A DNA stretch of 64,000 nucleotides. It comes from Flavobacteriaceae bacterium PS02336. GTDB taxonomy: Bacteria > Bacteroidota > Bacteroidia > Flavobacteriales > Flavobacteriaceae. The stretch lies in contig JASCOF010000007.1 in NCBI GenBank assembly GCA_029960065.1, positions 186,001 through 250,000 on the forward strand. The letters are read 5' to 3'. The position numbers and the translations under genes were made by a program. Positions within the stretch are counted from its first letter, which is position 1; the number at the start of each line of letters is the position of its first letter. The notes beneath the pieces are model-generated. The model was given only the letters and a program-made list of their open reading frames with translations. It ran no database searches and was not told where the DNA came from. Below are positions 8,992 to 16,889 of this stretch, piece by piece.

Positions 8992-9471
8992 TTAAAGAGT
9001 TTCTTCAAGCCATGCATTCATCATCCAAATTGTTTTTTCCTGTTCAGAAATGAAATCGCTCATCATGGAATTTGTTCCCTCGTCATTGATTTCATCTGAT
9101 TTGTTTAATATCTCTCTTTCAATTTTCAATAAATCTGACAAAGAATGCACAATTAAATGAACTGCTTTCTCATCATTAGAAATATTTTTTCCAACTGTTA
9201 ATTTATTGTTTTGAATGTAATCTTCAAAAGTATGCAGAGGCGTGCCGCCAATGGTCAAAACTCTTTCTGCAATCATATCTATCTTCAATTGTGCGTCTGT
9301 ATACAATTCTTCGAATTTTACATGTAAATCAAAAAAACGTTTTCCGCGAATATTCCAGTGAATTCCTCTTAAGTTTTGATAATAAACTTGGAAGTTTGAC
9401 AACAGAACATTCAGTTCTTTTACTAGTAATTCTGATTCTTTTACAGGCAATCCTAAAATATTTGTTTTCAT
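8992..9471 (-). CDS. dps: Dps-family DNA-binding ferritin-like protein
   Basis: Dodecameric mini-ferritin that oxidises and stores iron and protects DNA during starvation or peroxide stress. Ferroxidase ligands are His38 and His50 from one subunit and Asp65 and Glu69 from the other. Their spacing (12, 15, 4) equals that of characterised Dps proteins. The motif RGIHWNIRGKRFFDLH is typical. At 159 aa it has the normal length. It is transcribed divergently from oxyR, with only 107 bases between the starts. A -7 box TAGTTTTG (minus strand, 9499-9506) lies in that gap. OxyR control is likely but inferred. Confidence 0.95.
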   Translation of the reverse strand: MKTNILGLPVKESELLVKELNVLLSNFQVYYQNLRGIHWNIRGKRFFDLHVKFEELYTDAQLKIDMIAERVLTIGGTPLHTFEDYIQNNKLTVGKNISNDEKAVHLIVHSLSDLLKIEREILNKSDEINDEGTNSMMSDFISEQEKTIWMMNAWLEETL

Positions 9472-9498
9472 AATCTAATTTTTTACACTAATTTACTA

Positions 9499-9506
9499 CA
9501 AAACTA
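9499..9506 (-). promoter_or_regulatory. -7 box of dps promoter
   Basis: TAGTTTTG on the minus strand fits the Bacteroidota -7 consensus TAnnTTTG and lies 28-35 bases before the dps start. No clear -33 TTG was found. Confidence 0.5.
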
Positions 9507-9550
9507 AAGCAACTTCAATAAAATTTATATAAATAAAAATTATATTTTCT

Positions 9551-9558
9551 TATTTTTG
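9551..9558 (+). promoter_or_regulatory. -7 box of oxyR promoter
   Basis: TATTTTTG fits TAnnTTTG and ends 20 bases before the oxyR ATG. The region is AT-rich, so chance matches are possible. Confidence 0.5.
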
Positions 9559-9578
9559 TATCAAAATTTATTATCAAT

Positions 9579-10526
9579 ATGACTATAACTCAATTACAAT
9601 ATGTGTTAGCAGTTGCTGAGCATAAAAACTTCACCCTTGCTGCTGAAAAATGCTTCGTAACACAGCCAACCTTAAGTATGCAGATACAAAAGATTGAAGA
9701 AGAACTTAATATTTTAATTTTTGACAGAAGTAAAAAACCTATTCAGCTTACTGATATAGGTCAGAAAATAGTGAATCAGGCTAAAAATATTGTAAATGAA
9801 GCCGATCGTATTAAAGATATTGTAGAACAGCAGAAAGGTTTTATTGGAGGAGAATTTCGTTTAGGAATTATTCCGACTATTATGCCTACTCTTCTACCCA
9901 TGTTTTTAAATAACTTCATCAAAAAATATCCAAAAGTTAAACTTTTAATTGAAGAGTTAAACACAGAGGAAATCATTCTAAAATTAAAAAACGGTCATTT
10001 GGATGCCGCTATAGCTGCAACACCTTTAGAAGATGAAAAAATCAAAGAAATTGTATTATACTTTGAACCCTTTGTAGCGTATATTCCTGAGGGTCACGCA
10101 AGTTTTCAAAAAGAAGAAATAGAAGTTGCTGATTTAAATTTAAACGAAATACTGCTATTGCAAGACGGTCATTGTTTTAGAGATGGTATTTTGAATTTGT
10201 GCAAAACTGTCTCTGACGCCGACCAAAATAATTTCCAGATTCAAAGCGGTAGTTTTGAAACCTTAATTAAATTAGCAGACGAAGGCCTTGGCACAACGTT
10301 ACTTCCGTACTTGCACACCTTAGACTTAAAAGAATCCGACAAACTGAAACTTCGAAACTTTAAGGAACCAAAACCAGCTCGTGAGGTAAGTTTGATTTAC
10401 CCGAAGAGCGAATTAAAAATGCAAATCATTGATGCACTCAGATCTACAATCGCCGGTGTTATAAAGGGAGCAATTGTTTTTCAGAATGTTCAAATCATAA
10501 GTCCGCTGCAAAAAAAGCAGGCATAA
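9579..10526 (+). CDS. oxyR: OxyR, peroxide-sensing LysR-type regulator
   Basis: 315 aa LysR-type activator. The N-terminal winged helix-turn-helix (about 1-60) contains FTLAAEKCFVTQPTLSMQI. The effector domain holds the OxyR redox pair in GHCFRDGILNLC: Cys199 and Cys208, the same numbers as in E. coli OxyR, where Cys199 senses H2O2 and forms a disulfide with Cys208. This makes OxyR far more likely than a generic LysR protein. Divergent from dps, a classic OxyR target. A strong terminator follows within 30 bases. Confidence 0.95.
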   Translation: MTITQLQYVLAVAEHKNFTLAAEKCFVTQPTLSMQIQKIEEELNILIFDRSKKPIQLTDIGQKIVNQAKNIVNEADRIKDIVEQQKGFIGGEFRLGIIPTIMPTLLPMFLNNFIKKYPKVKLLIEELNTEEIILKLKNGHLDAAIAATPLEDEKIKEIVLYFEPFVAYIPEGHASFQKEEIEVADLNLNEILLLQDGHCFRDGILNLCKTVSDADQNNFQIQSGSFETLIKLADEGLGTTLLPYLHTLDLKESDKLKLRNFKEPKPAREVSLIYPKSELKMQIIDALRSTIAGVIKGAIVFQNVQIISPLQKKQA

Positions 10527-10556
10527 AAAAAGGAGCCAAATTGGGCTCCTTTTTTA
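10525..10556. terminator. bidirectional terminator between oxyR and the 65-aa ORF
   Basis: Stem AAAAAAAGGAGCC/GGGCTCCTTTTTTT. It overlaps the end of oxyR and touches the stop of the convergent small gene. Confidence 0.88.
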
Positions 10557-10754
10557 TTATACTTTAATTAGCTGTAGACTTGGTTTTAATTCTGGCTTTT
10601 CAATAATGAAATTTAACAGCCATTCTTGTAATTGTTCCATTTCGTATGGTAACAGTGTTTTGATAGCTTTTTCTAGCTCTTTGCAGAAAAGTACCGGATC
10701 GAAACTTACTCTTTCAAGTATTGATTTCGTGTAATCGAACATCATTTTTGACAT
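10557..10754 (-). CDS. small hypothetical protein (65 aa)
   Basis: 65 aa, soluble, predicted all-helical, no signal peptide. Visible features are FDYTKSILERVSFDPVLFCKELEKAIKTL (pieces: FDPVLFCKEL, KAIKTLLPYE) and a charged C-terminal half. I do not recognise a named family. Its stop lies on the bidirectional terminator and the coding pattern is clean, which supports a real gene. An internal ATG at codon 4 or 5 is an equally possible start. Confidence 0.6.
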   Translation of the reverse strand: MSKMMFDYTKSILERVSFDPVLFCKELEKAIKTLLPYEMEQLQEWLLNFIIEKPELKPSLQLIKV

Positions 10755-10920
10755 AATAAAACAAGATTTTTGGGGGTTATCTCTATTTTTAAACTCGCAC
10801 CAAATTTAAACATTAATCATATATAAAATCTCTTTTTAACTATTTTTTTTCAAAACTTTAGCAACGAATACGTTTTCTTAAAATAAATAAATCAATATAG
10901 AATAATTCTAAATAACTCAT

Positions 10921-11583
10921 TTAAACCTTTTTAAAGGCTCGAAACATTTCTCTTTTGCCCGGCGGGCCTGCTAATTTTTCAACCGTAAATCCTACTTCGA
11001 TCATACTTCTTTTAACAACTCCGCGCGCCGCGTATGTGACAAGAACTCCGTTTGGTTTTAAGCTATTATACATTTTCTGAAAAATTTCAGTGCTCCAAAG
11101 TTCCGGCTGGACTCTATATCCAAAGGCGTCAAAGTAAATCAAATCAAAAGTTTCAAAATCGTTTATTTCGTGAAAAAATTGTTTTCTTTTAGTTAATAAG
11201 AACTGATCGCAAATTTCTGCTTTCTCATTCCATTCTGTTTTATGCATTTTCTCGAAAATGTTCTCAAATTCCAATGCGTCAAGTTCTGCAGCATAATTCA
11301 TTTCTAGAATTTCATCTGCATCTACAGGATAAGCTTCTACTCCAACATAATCAATTTTCTGTCCCTTTTTAATGGCTTCTAAAAAAGTAATAAAAGCATT
11401 TAAACCTGTTCCAAAACCAATTTCCAATATACTGATAGGATTTTCAAATAATGAAAGTCCATTTTTTATAAATACATGTTTTGCTTCTTGAATTGCTCCA
11501 TGTTTAGAATGGTAACATTCGTCCCATTCGGGTAAACGAATTGTAGTTGAGCCATCTAACGTTTTAATTATTTCTCTTTTCAC
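10921..11583 (-). CDS. mnmD: tRNA 5-methylaminomethyl-2-thiouridine methyltransferase MnmD
   Basis: Methylates the nm5s2U34 wobble base to mnm5s2U in tRNAs for Lys, Glu and Gln. The SAM-binding motif ILEIGFGTGLNAF lies near residue 51, and the active-site region has LIYFDAFGYRVQPELWS. Length is 220 aa, the free-standing MnmD form without the FAD domain of E. coli MnmC. Divergent from ilvE, an arrangement I recall as common in flavobacteria. Cytoplasmic. Confidence 0.9.
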   Translation of the reverse strand: MKREIIKTLDGSTTIRLPEWDECYHSKHGAIQEAKHVFIKNGLSLFENPISILEIGFGTGLNAFITFLEAIKKGQKIDYVGVEAYPVDADEILEMNYAAELDALEFENIFEKMHKTEWNEKAEICDQFLLTKRKQFFHEINDFETFDLIYFDAFGYRVQPELWSTEIFQKMYNSLKPNGVLVTYAARGVVKRSMIEVGFTVEKLAGPPGKREMFRAFKKV

Positions 11584-11889
11584 TTTTTCGAAATTTACAA
11601 TAGCTTTTTATTGATTTTCAAGTCAATTTTTCATTCAAATTTAGTCAAAACTAATGCGTAAAGCCTTAAAAATCGATAGTTTTTTCATAAAATCTTTATA
11701 AAAACGAATTAAATATTTGAGTTTATTATAGGATAAATAAATCTCAATCAAAACCAGTAAATAATGAATTTTCTCTAAGCATTTTATATATTTTTTCTTA
11801 ATTTTGCATTCAATAAATTCTATTTTACATGATACCACCACTTTAGATTTTCTACAGTGAAAAATATCTCACAAAAAACTTACAGAACT

Positions 11890-12960
11890 ATGAGTACAAC
11901 TCAAACAAGCAAAATTGAAATCATAAAAGCTACTTCTACAAAAATCAACGAGGTAGATTTTGACAACCTAAGTTTTGGCGCTGTATTTACAGACCATCTA
12001 TTCGAATGCGATTTTAAAAACGGACAATGGCAAAATCCTGTCATTAAGCCTTACGCTCCTATTTTGATGGATCCATCTTCAAAAGTCTTCCATTACGGAC
12101 AAGCTATTTTTGAAGGAATGAAAGCTTATAAAGATGACAATAATGATGTTTGGTTGTTTAGACCAGATGAAAACTACAAACGTTTTAATAGTTCTGCAGT
12201 AAGAATGGCTATGCCTGAAATACCAGAAGCTATTTTTATGGATGGTTTAAATGAATTATTAAAATTAGACAAAGACTGGATTCAAAGAGGAAACGGAGCA
12301 AGTATGTACATTCGTCCTTTCATGATTGCTACAGGACCTGGAGTTATCGCAAATCCGTCTGACGAATATAAATTTATGATTTTACTTTCTCCTGCAAAAG
12401 CATATTATGGAGGTGAAGTAAAAGTAATTATTGCTGAACATTACAGTAGAGCCGCAAATGGAGGAATTGGTGCTGCAAAAGCGGCAGGAAACTACGCTGC
12501 TCAGTTTTACCCGACTAACTTGGCAAACAAAGACGGTTTCCAACAAGTTATCTGGACTGATGATGCAACGCATACAAAACTAGAAGAAGCGGGAACTATG
12601 AACGTTTTCTTCAGAATTAACGATACTTTACTAACAGCTCCAACAAGCGAAAGAATCTTGGATGGTGTTACTAGAAAAAGTTTAATTGCTATGGCTGAAA
12701 AAGAAGGTTTAAAAGTAGAAGTTCGTCCAGTAATTGTTTCAGAATTAGTTGAAGCAGCTAAAAACGGATCTTTAAAAGAAATCTTTGGAGCAGGAACTGC
12801 TGCAGTTATCAGTGTTATTAAAGGATTCTCCTATCAAGATGAATATTATGAAATGGCTCCAATTGAGAATACATATGCTTCATTATTGAAAGAAAAACTA
12901 ACAAGTCTTCAAAATAAACTTTCTGAAGATACTTACGGATGGACAGTTAAAGTTCAATAA
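11890..12960 (+). CDS. ilvE: branched-chain amino acid aminotransferase
   Basis: PLP enzyme that transfers the amino group between Leu/Ile/Val and 2-oxoglutarate. From the chosen ATG (356 aa) the Schiff-base Lys197 lies in GAAKAAGNYAAQFYP. FHYGQAIFEGMKAY near residue 67 and EAGTMNVFF are fold-type IV BCAT hallmarks. A GTG 33 bases upstream would add 11 residues. I chose the ATG because homologues begin near MSTTQ and the added residues are not conserved-looking. A terminator follows. A -7-like TAATTTTG lies at 11799-11806. Confidence 0.95.
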   Translation: MSTTQTSKIEIIKATSTKINEVDFDNLSFGAVFTDHLFECDFKNGQWQNPVIKPYAPILMDPSSKVFHYGQAIFEGMKAYKDDNNDVWLFRPDENYKRFNSSAVRMAMPEIPEAIFMDGLNELLKLDKDWIQRGNGASMYIRPFMIATGPGVIANPSDEYKFMILLSPAKAYYGGEVKVIIAEHYSRAANGGIGAAKAAGNYAAQFYPTNLANKDGFQQVIWTDDATHTKLEEAGTMNVFFRINDTLLTAPTSERILDGVTRKSLIAMAEKEGLKVEVRPVIVSELVEAAKNGSLKEIFGAGTAAVISVIKGFSYQDEYYEMAPIENTYASLLKEKLTSLQNKLSEDTYGWTVKVQ

Positions 12961-12980
12961 TTCGAAACTATATATAAATG

Positions 12981-13015
12981 AAAAACCCGATAAATTTATT
13001 TTTATCGGGTTTTTT
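12981..13015. terminator. terminator after ilvE
   Basis: A 12-bp stem AAAAACCCGATA/TATCGGGTTTTT with T tail. Its A-rich left arm also suits the opposite strand. Confidence 0.9.
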
Positions 13016-13062
13016 ATTTGGCTTTATTACTAAATTTTATCATGTAGATATTAAACCCAATC

Positions 13063-13193
13063 TTGTCATTTCGACGAAGGAGACTCGAGCGATGGCGAAC
13101 TGGCGGAGCAAATCTTCGTAAGAAACTCCAAATAGCAAATCAACAATCTTTATCGAGCTACTTGCGAAGATTTCTCCTTCGTCGAAATGACAA
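13063..13193. repeat. palindromic intergenic element R1
   Basis: Perfect 21-bp terminal inverted repeats (13063-13083 with 13173-13193) beginning TTGTCATTTCGACGAAGGAG. About 89 bases lie between them. The arm sequence matches the arms of the element at 23099-23202 apart from one inserted base, so this is a dispersed family. No ORF is credible inside. Confidence 0.85.
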
Positions 13194-13271
13194 AATAACG
13201 TAAAGCTTTGCGAACTCTGCATTTTTCAAAGAACTATAGAAAAAATCTTAGCGCTCTTTGCGGTTAATCTT

Positions 13272-13652
13272 TTACAAAAGCTTCGAAAAATCTGGTTTAA
13301 AATAATTAGGTCCTTTCATTACTTTTCCGTCTTCTCTGTAAATCGGCTGGCCGTCTTCTCCTAATTTACTCATATTACTACGCTGAATCTCGTCAAAAAC
13401 AGCTTCGATTTTATCTTGTAAACCATGCTCAATAATAGTCCCGCATAAAATATACATCATATCTCCAAGAGCATCGGCAATTTCAACTAAATCATTATTT
13501 TGAACTGCCTCATAATATTCTTCGTTTTCTTCTTTCATTAAGTTATAACGAAGTAGTTTTTTCTCAGCTCCTAAATCGGCAGTTGGAGTAGCACTGTGCC
13601 CAATTTTAAAAGCGGTGTGAAATTCTGTTACGGCGTCAAGTTGTTTTTTCAT
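13272..13652 (-). CDS. MazG-like nucleoside triphosphate pyrophosphohydrolase family protein
   Basis: 126 aa all-alpha NTP-PPase. The metal-binding pattern KEENEEYYEA (E-E-x-x-E) near residue 40 is followed about 20 residues later by EIADALGDMMYIL, giving the EExxE...ExxD motif. The C-terminal REDGKVMKGPNYFKPD is typical of the short phage-type/MazG-like subgroup. Likely role: hydrolysis of non-canonical or alarmone nucleotides to NMP and PPi. It ends close to a palindromic repeat and is convergent with ilvE. Confidence 0.85.
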   Translation of the reverse strand: MKKQLDAVTEFHTAFKIGHSATPTADLGAEKKLLRYNLMKEENEEYYEAVQNNDLVEIADALGDMMYILCGTIIEHGLQDKIEAVFDEIQRSNMSKLGEDGQPIYREDGKVMKGPNYFKPDFSKLL

Positions 13653-13786
13653 ATAGTTGTTTCTTTTTTTGGCTAATTTAATTCACTTAAACATAATACT
13701 AAAATAAAATTACATTAAATGAAAAGGTTATTTAGCCTCAAATCGTATTCATTTCTCTAAATTTGCCAAAAATAATTTTTAAAGCT

Positions 13787-13975
13787 ATGTTTAGTCAAGG
13801 ACAAATACTATTTGGAGTGTGTTTTTTTATTGCGTTTGTAATCGTAATGATTTTTGCTTATCGAAAAGATTTAGCACTGCATAAAATCTTTTACAAAGGA
13901 AATTATAAAGTATTGCTTGTTTTTTTATTATTCATTGCCATTTTATTTGTAATTAAGATTTTCTTTAAAAGATAG
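13787..13975 (+). CDS. small two-TM membrane protein of unknown function
   Basis: 62 aa from the ATG at 13787; an upstream TTG would add eight residues without a signal-like gain. Two hydrophobic segments (about 8-25 and 41-58) flank a basic loop YRKDLALHKIFYKGNYK. The protein ends IFFKR. Both termini probably face the same side. No known domain. It lies 104 bases before the SRPBCC gene on the same strand and may be cotranscribed with it. Confidence 0.65.
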   Translation: MFSQGQILFGVCFFIAFVIVMIFAYRKDLALHKIFYKGNYKVLLVFLLFIAILFVIKIFFKR

Positions 13976-14079
13976 TCTTTCCAAATAAAAACTCTTCCAA
14001 TAAAATAAATCGAATAACTTTAGGTTATTAGTAAGACTCACGATAAATTTATAACTTTACGAAATCAAACAGCCTACCA

Positions 14080-15255
14080 ATGAAGATTCTTAAGTATTTA
14101 TTTCTTTTCGCGTTATTAAGCCTTGTTGCCCTTACCGTTTTTGTTGCTACACAAAAAGGAATCTTTGATGTAGAGAGAAGTAAAGTAATTAATTCGCCTC
14201 GCACAACGGTTTACAATTATCTTAATGATTTTAGAAATTACGAAGATTTTGAATCTTGGTCAGTTGAAGACCCGACAATAAAAATGACTTTTCCAAACAA
14301 AACAAGTGGAAACGGTGCATCTTTTTATTGGGATGGAGTTGATGGAAAAGGAAATGCAATCACTCTTAAAACAAAAGACGGTGAAAGTATCGACCAAAAA
14401 ATGCAATATGATGGTACAGAAGCGGCTGTGTCTTGGACTTTAAAAGATACTTTGAACGGAAAAACCAAAGTGACTTGGAAAGGAAAAGGAACAATGAGTT
14501 TCTTATTTAAAATATACAGTGCCTTACATGGAGGCGCCGATAAAGTTATTGGAACTATTTACGAAAAAAGTTTAGTAAATATTGACAAAAACCTTGACTA
14601 CGAAACTAAAACTTACGCTGTAAAAGTTGATGGTTTAGTTAAAAAAGCGGAAACACCATACATTCGTCAGACTTTTACAAGTGAAATCGAAAAAGTAAAT
14701 AAAAATGCCCGAATTGTAATTCCGAAATTGATTCATTTTAGTGAAACAAACGGATTATCTGCAAGCGGAAAGCCATTTATTATTTATCATACTTATGACA
14801 CTAAAACTGGTTTAGCCAAAATATCAATTTGTTTACCTATCAATAAAGAAATTTCAACCAGTTCTGGAAGTGATATTTTGGCAGGAAAACTAAATGGATT
14901 TGATGCTGTTAAAACAACTCTTATCGGTGATTATTCTCACAGAAATGAAGCTATTGCAAAAACAACTGCTTTTATCAACAAAGAAAAAATTACTCCTGAA
15001 TTAAGCTGGTCACATCTTGAGATCTGGACTCTTAGTAAATTAGATGTAAAAGGTTCGTCGAAATTAGTTACTGAAATTTACTTTCCGATAATCCCTAAAG
15101 TAGTTCCAGTTGTAACAGAACCTGTTTATACGCCAGAAACACAAACTGATCCAGCACAAGCACAACCAACACAGCCTAAACCTGTACAAAAAAAACCAGC
15201 AACTCAAGCTCCGGCTACAACTCCTCCAGCACAAGAAGAAGAATCTGAATTCTAA
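14080..15255 (+). CDS. SRPBCC (polyketide cyclase-like) membrane-anchored protein with GyrI-like half
   Basis: 391 aa. An N-terminal TM anchor (about 4-23) is followed by an SRPBCC/START-type hydrophobic-pocket domain (about 30-175; VINSPRTTVYNYLNDFRNYEDFESW is the usual opening, visible here as NSPRTTVYNYLND). A second alpha/beta domain (about 200-345) resembles GyrI-like effector-binding domains. A Pro/Gln/Thr-rich low-complexity tail runs from about 346 to 391. Ligand unknown. It precedes the ECF sigma gene by 75 bases, but a separate promoter lies between them. Confidence 0.75.
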   Translation: MKILKYLFLFALLSLVALTVFVATQKGIFDVERSKVINSPRTTVYNYLNDFRNYEDFESWSVEDPTIKMTFPNKTSGNGASFYWDGVDGKGNAITLKTKDGESIDQKMQYDGTEAAVSWTLKDTLNGKTKVTWKGKGTMSFLFKIYSALHGGADKVIGTIYEKSLVNIDKNLDYETKTYAVKVDGLVKKAETPYIRQTFTSEIEKVNKNARIVIPKLIHFSETNGLSASGKPFIIYHTYDTKTGLAKISICLPINKEISTSSGSDILAGKLNGFDAVKTTLIGDYSHRNEAIAKTTAFINKEKITPELSWSHLEIWTLSKLDVKGSSKLVTEIYFPIIPKVVPVVTEPVYTPETQTDPAQAQPTQPKPVQKKPATQAPATTPPAQEEESEF

Positions 15256-15270
15256 ATTTTAAAGTCAATT

Positions 15271-15297
15271 AAACCTTTTGTTTAAAATTCAGTCTAA
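15271..15297 (+). promoter_or_regulatory. candidate ECF-dependent promoter of the sigma gene
   Basis: AAACCTTTTGT (15271-15281), then 10 bases, then GTCTAA (15292-15297). The same pair with the same spacing recurs at 15872-15898. The position leaves about 30 bases to the TTG start of the sigma gene. This is a typical autoregulated ECF layout, with an AAC-type -35 and a TCTAA-type -10. Found by eye only. Confidence 0.6.
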
Positions 15298-15330
15298 CTT
15301 ATACTAAGAAGGTTTACAAAACAAAAAAGT

Positions 15331-15873
15331 TTGATAGACGAGAAGGAATTTATAAAACAATTATTAAACCCTGAAACGCAGAATACCGCGTTTCAAAAAC
15401 TCCTGTCTGATTATCAGAGACCTTTGTACTCGCATATTCGAAACATTGTTTTGAATCATGATGATGCAGACGACGTTTTACAGAATACTTTTGTAAAAGT
15501 CTTTCAATATCTTAAAAACTTTAAAGGCGAGAGTAAACTTTTCTCCTGGATGTATCGTATTGCTACAAACGAAGCATTGACTTTTTTATCTCAAAAAGCA
15601 AAATTAAGCGGTATTTCATCTGAAGATCTGCAGAATAAAACAATAGACAACTTAAAAGCTGATCTTTATTTTGATGGAGATGAAATTCAAATCAAACTTC
15701 AAAAAGCAATTGTGGCACTTCCAGAAAAACAGCAGTTAGTTTTCAAAATGAAATATTTTGAAGAATTAAAGTATGAAGAAATTGCAGAAATTTTAGGCAC
15801 TTCTGTCGGAGCTTTAAAGGCATCTTATCATCATGCAGTAAAAAAAATTGAATTATATGTTACATCAAATTAA
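15331..15873 (+). CDS. ECF (sigma-70 family) RNA polymerase sigma factor
   Basis: 180 aa. Region 2 (about 25-90) contains DDADDVLQNTFVKVFQYL and ESKLFSWMYRIATNEAL. Region 4 (about 125-178) contains LPEKQQLVFKMKYFEELKYEEIAEILGTS (seen as LPEKQQLVFKMKYFEEL and YEEIAEILGTS), the HTH that reads the -35 element. No ATG precedes region 2 in frame after the candidate promoter, so a TTG start at 15331 is taken. It is followed by a membrane protein and a periplasmic protein, probably an anti-sigma factor and its sensor partner. Confidence 0.92.
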   Translation: MIDEKEFIKQLLNPETQNTAFQKLLSDYQRPLYSHIRNIVLNHDDADDVLQNTFVKVFQYLKNFKGESKLFSWMYRIATNEALTFLSQKAKLSGISSEDLQNKTIDNLKADLYFDGDEIQIKLQKAIVALPEKQQLVFKMKYFEELKYEEIAEILGTSVGALKASYHHAVKKIELYVTSN

Positions 15874-15898
15874 ACCTTTTGTAACCAAAACTATCTTA
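15872..15898 (+). promoter_or_regulatory. second copy of the candidate ECF promoter
   Basis: AAACCTTTTGT (15872-15882), 10 bases, ATCTTA (15893-15898). It overlaps the sigma stop codon and lies just before the next gene. Spacing is identical to the copy at 15271-15297. Confidence 0.5.
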
Positions 15899-15906
15899 TA
15901 GGTATT

Positions 15907-16326
15907 ATGAAAACATTTAAATTAGAAAACGAACCCAAAATAGAATCTGGATTTAAAATCCCAGAAAATTATTTTGATAATTTTTCAGAGAAAGTTTTAC
16001 AACAGTTAAACGAAAAAGAGGTTAAAGTAATTCCATTTTACAAACGTAAAAAGACACTTTCGCTAGTTGCCGCTGCAGTTATTGGATTGGCTTTAATGAT
16101 TCCGATCGTGAACAATTACAGAGCCACATCAAATGATCTTGACGAAGCTGCTTTAGAAACCTATTTATCGTATCAATCCAATTTGACACAATACGATTTG
16201 ATTCAAAAATTGGATGATAGTGACATAGAAAAACTAAACAATAATATTACCCTTGAAGATGAAACTATAGAAGATATTTTATCTACAAGTCCAAACATAG
16301 AACACTTAATTTCAGAACAATACTAA
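15907..16326 (+). CDS. single-pass membrane protein, probable anti-sigma factor
   Basis: 139 aa. The N-terminal 50 residues are cytoplasmic-type and charged (IPENYFDNFSEKVLQQLNEKE). One TM helix follows at 51-68 (LSLVAAAVIGLALMIPIV), then an acidic periplasmic-type tail. This topology and the position right behind an ECF sigma gene suggest an anti-sigma factor. It lacks the Zn-type HxxxCxxC motif, and the family assignment is by context only. Confidence 0.6.
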   Translation: MKTFKLENEPKIESGFKIPENYFDNFSEKVLQQLNEKEVKVIPFYKRKKTLSLVAAAVIGLALMIPIVNNYRATSNDLDEAALETYLSYQSNLTQYDLIQKLDDSDIEKLNNNITLEDETIEDILSTSPNIEHLISEQY

Positions 16327-16355
16327 AATTAGACTTAACTCAACTTAACTTAACA

Positions 16356-16814
16356 ATGAAAATAAAAAACATCTTACCACTCCTACTCTTTCTGACTAGT
16401 TTTTCATTTTTTGCACAAAATGGAAAAATCGACGAAAAGCGTGAAAAAATTAAGGCTTTTAAGGTTTCATTTTTAACTACAGAGCTAGAATTAACTTCAA
16501 CAGAAGCCGAAAAATTCTGGCCGATCTACAATGCTTATGACGGTAAACAATTTGATCTGAAGCATTTAAAAATGAAAACGTATCTGCGAAAATTAAATGA
16601 TGATAATATCAACAATCTTTCAGATAAAGAAGCTGTTACATTATTATCTCAGATTGAAAGCACTGATAAAGAATTATATGTACTTCGTGAGAAATACATG
16701 GCTAGTTTGAAGAAAATACTTTCGGCAAAAAAAATATTAAAACTTAAAAAATCTGAAGACGATTTTAATCGAAAATTATTGCAGCAATATCGAGATAAAG
16801 CCGGTAAAGATTAA
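16356..16814 (+). CDS. periplasmic Spy/CpxP-like protein of the ECF operon
   Basis: 152 aa. Signal peptide 1-20 (ending FFAQ), then an all-helical polar domain with LTSTEAEKFWPIYNAYDGK, an LTxxE..FWP pattern recurring in Bacteroidota secreted sensors of this kind. It ends in a strongly basic stretch KKILSAKKILKLKKSEDD. Last gene of the sigma/membrane/periplasmic unit, followed by a terminator. A sensor or chaperone role for envelope stress is inferred by analogy with CpxP/Spy/ZraP. Confidence 0.65.
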   Translation: MKIKNILPLLLFLTSFSFFAQNGKIDEKREKIKAFKVSFLTTELELTSTEAEKFWPIYNAYDGKQFDLKHLKMKTYLRKLNDDNINNLSDKEAVTLLSQIESTDKELYVLREKYMASLKKILSAKKILKLKKSEDDFNRKLLQQYRDKAGKD

Positions 16815-16837
16815 TAGCAACAAAGTACAACAGCGAT

Positions 16838-16889
16838 AAGAACCCTATATAACAATACTTACTTTATTATTTAGGGTTCTTATTTTTTT
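16838..16889. terminator. bidirectional terminator
   Basis: Stem AAGAACCCTA/TAGGGTTCTT with a long AT-rich loop and a T-run. It lies between the convergent ECF operon and the YCF48-like gene. Confidence 0.7.

Larger units (their letters stand above)
12961..13271. other. intergenic region holding a terminator and a palindromic repeat
   Basis: 311 bases between convergent genes. It holds the ilvE terminator and the 131-bp inverted-repeat element at 13063-13193. The rest looks like plain spacer. A 60-codon ORF on the minus strand here lies inside the repeat and is not credible. Confidence 0.7.

Noticed and set aside
11641..11841. 66-codon minus-strand frame between mnmD and ilvE
   Set aside because: Composition is AT-driven (Ile/Lys/Tyr/Leu), with no start context, and it overlaps the likely ilvE promoter region.
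11857..11889. GTG upstream start for ilvE
   Set aside because: The ATG at 11890 gives the usual length of the family.
13063..13193. CRISPR-like interpretation of the repeated TGTCATTTCGACG sequences
   Set aside because: The copies are inverted pairs spread singly over the window, with no regular array of direct repeats and spacers and no cas genes.
13040..13222. 60-codon frame in the ilvE/MazG gap
   Set aside because: Lies across the inverted-repeat element R1.
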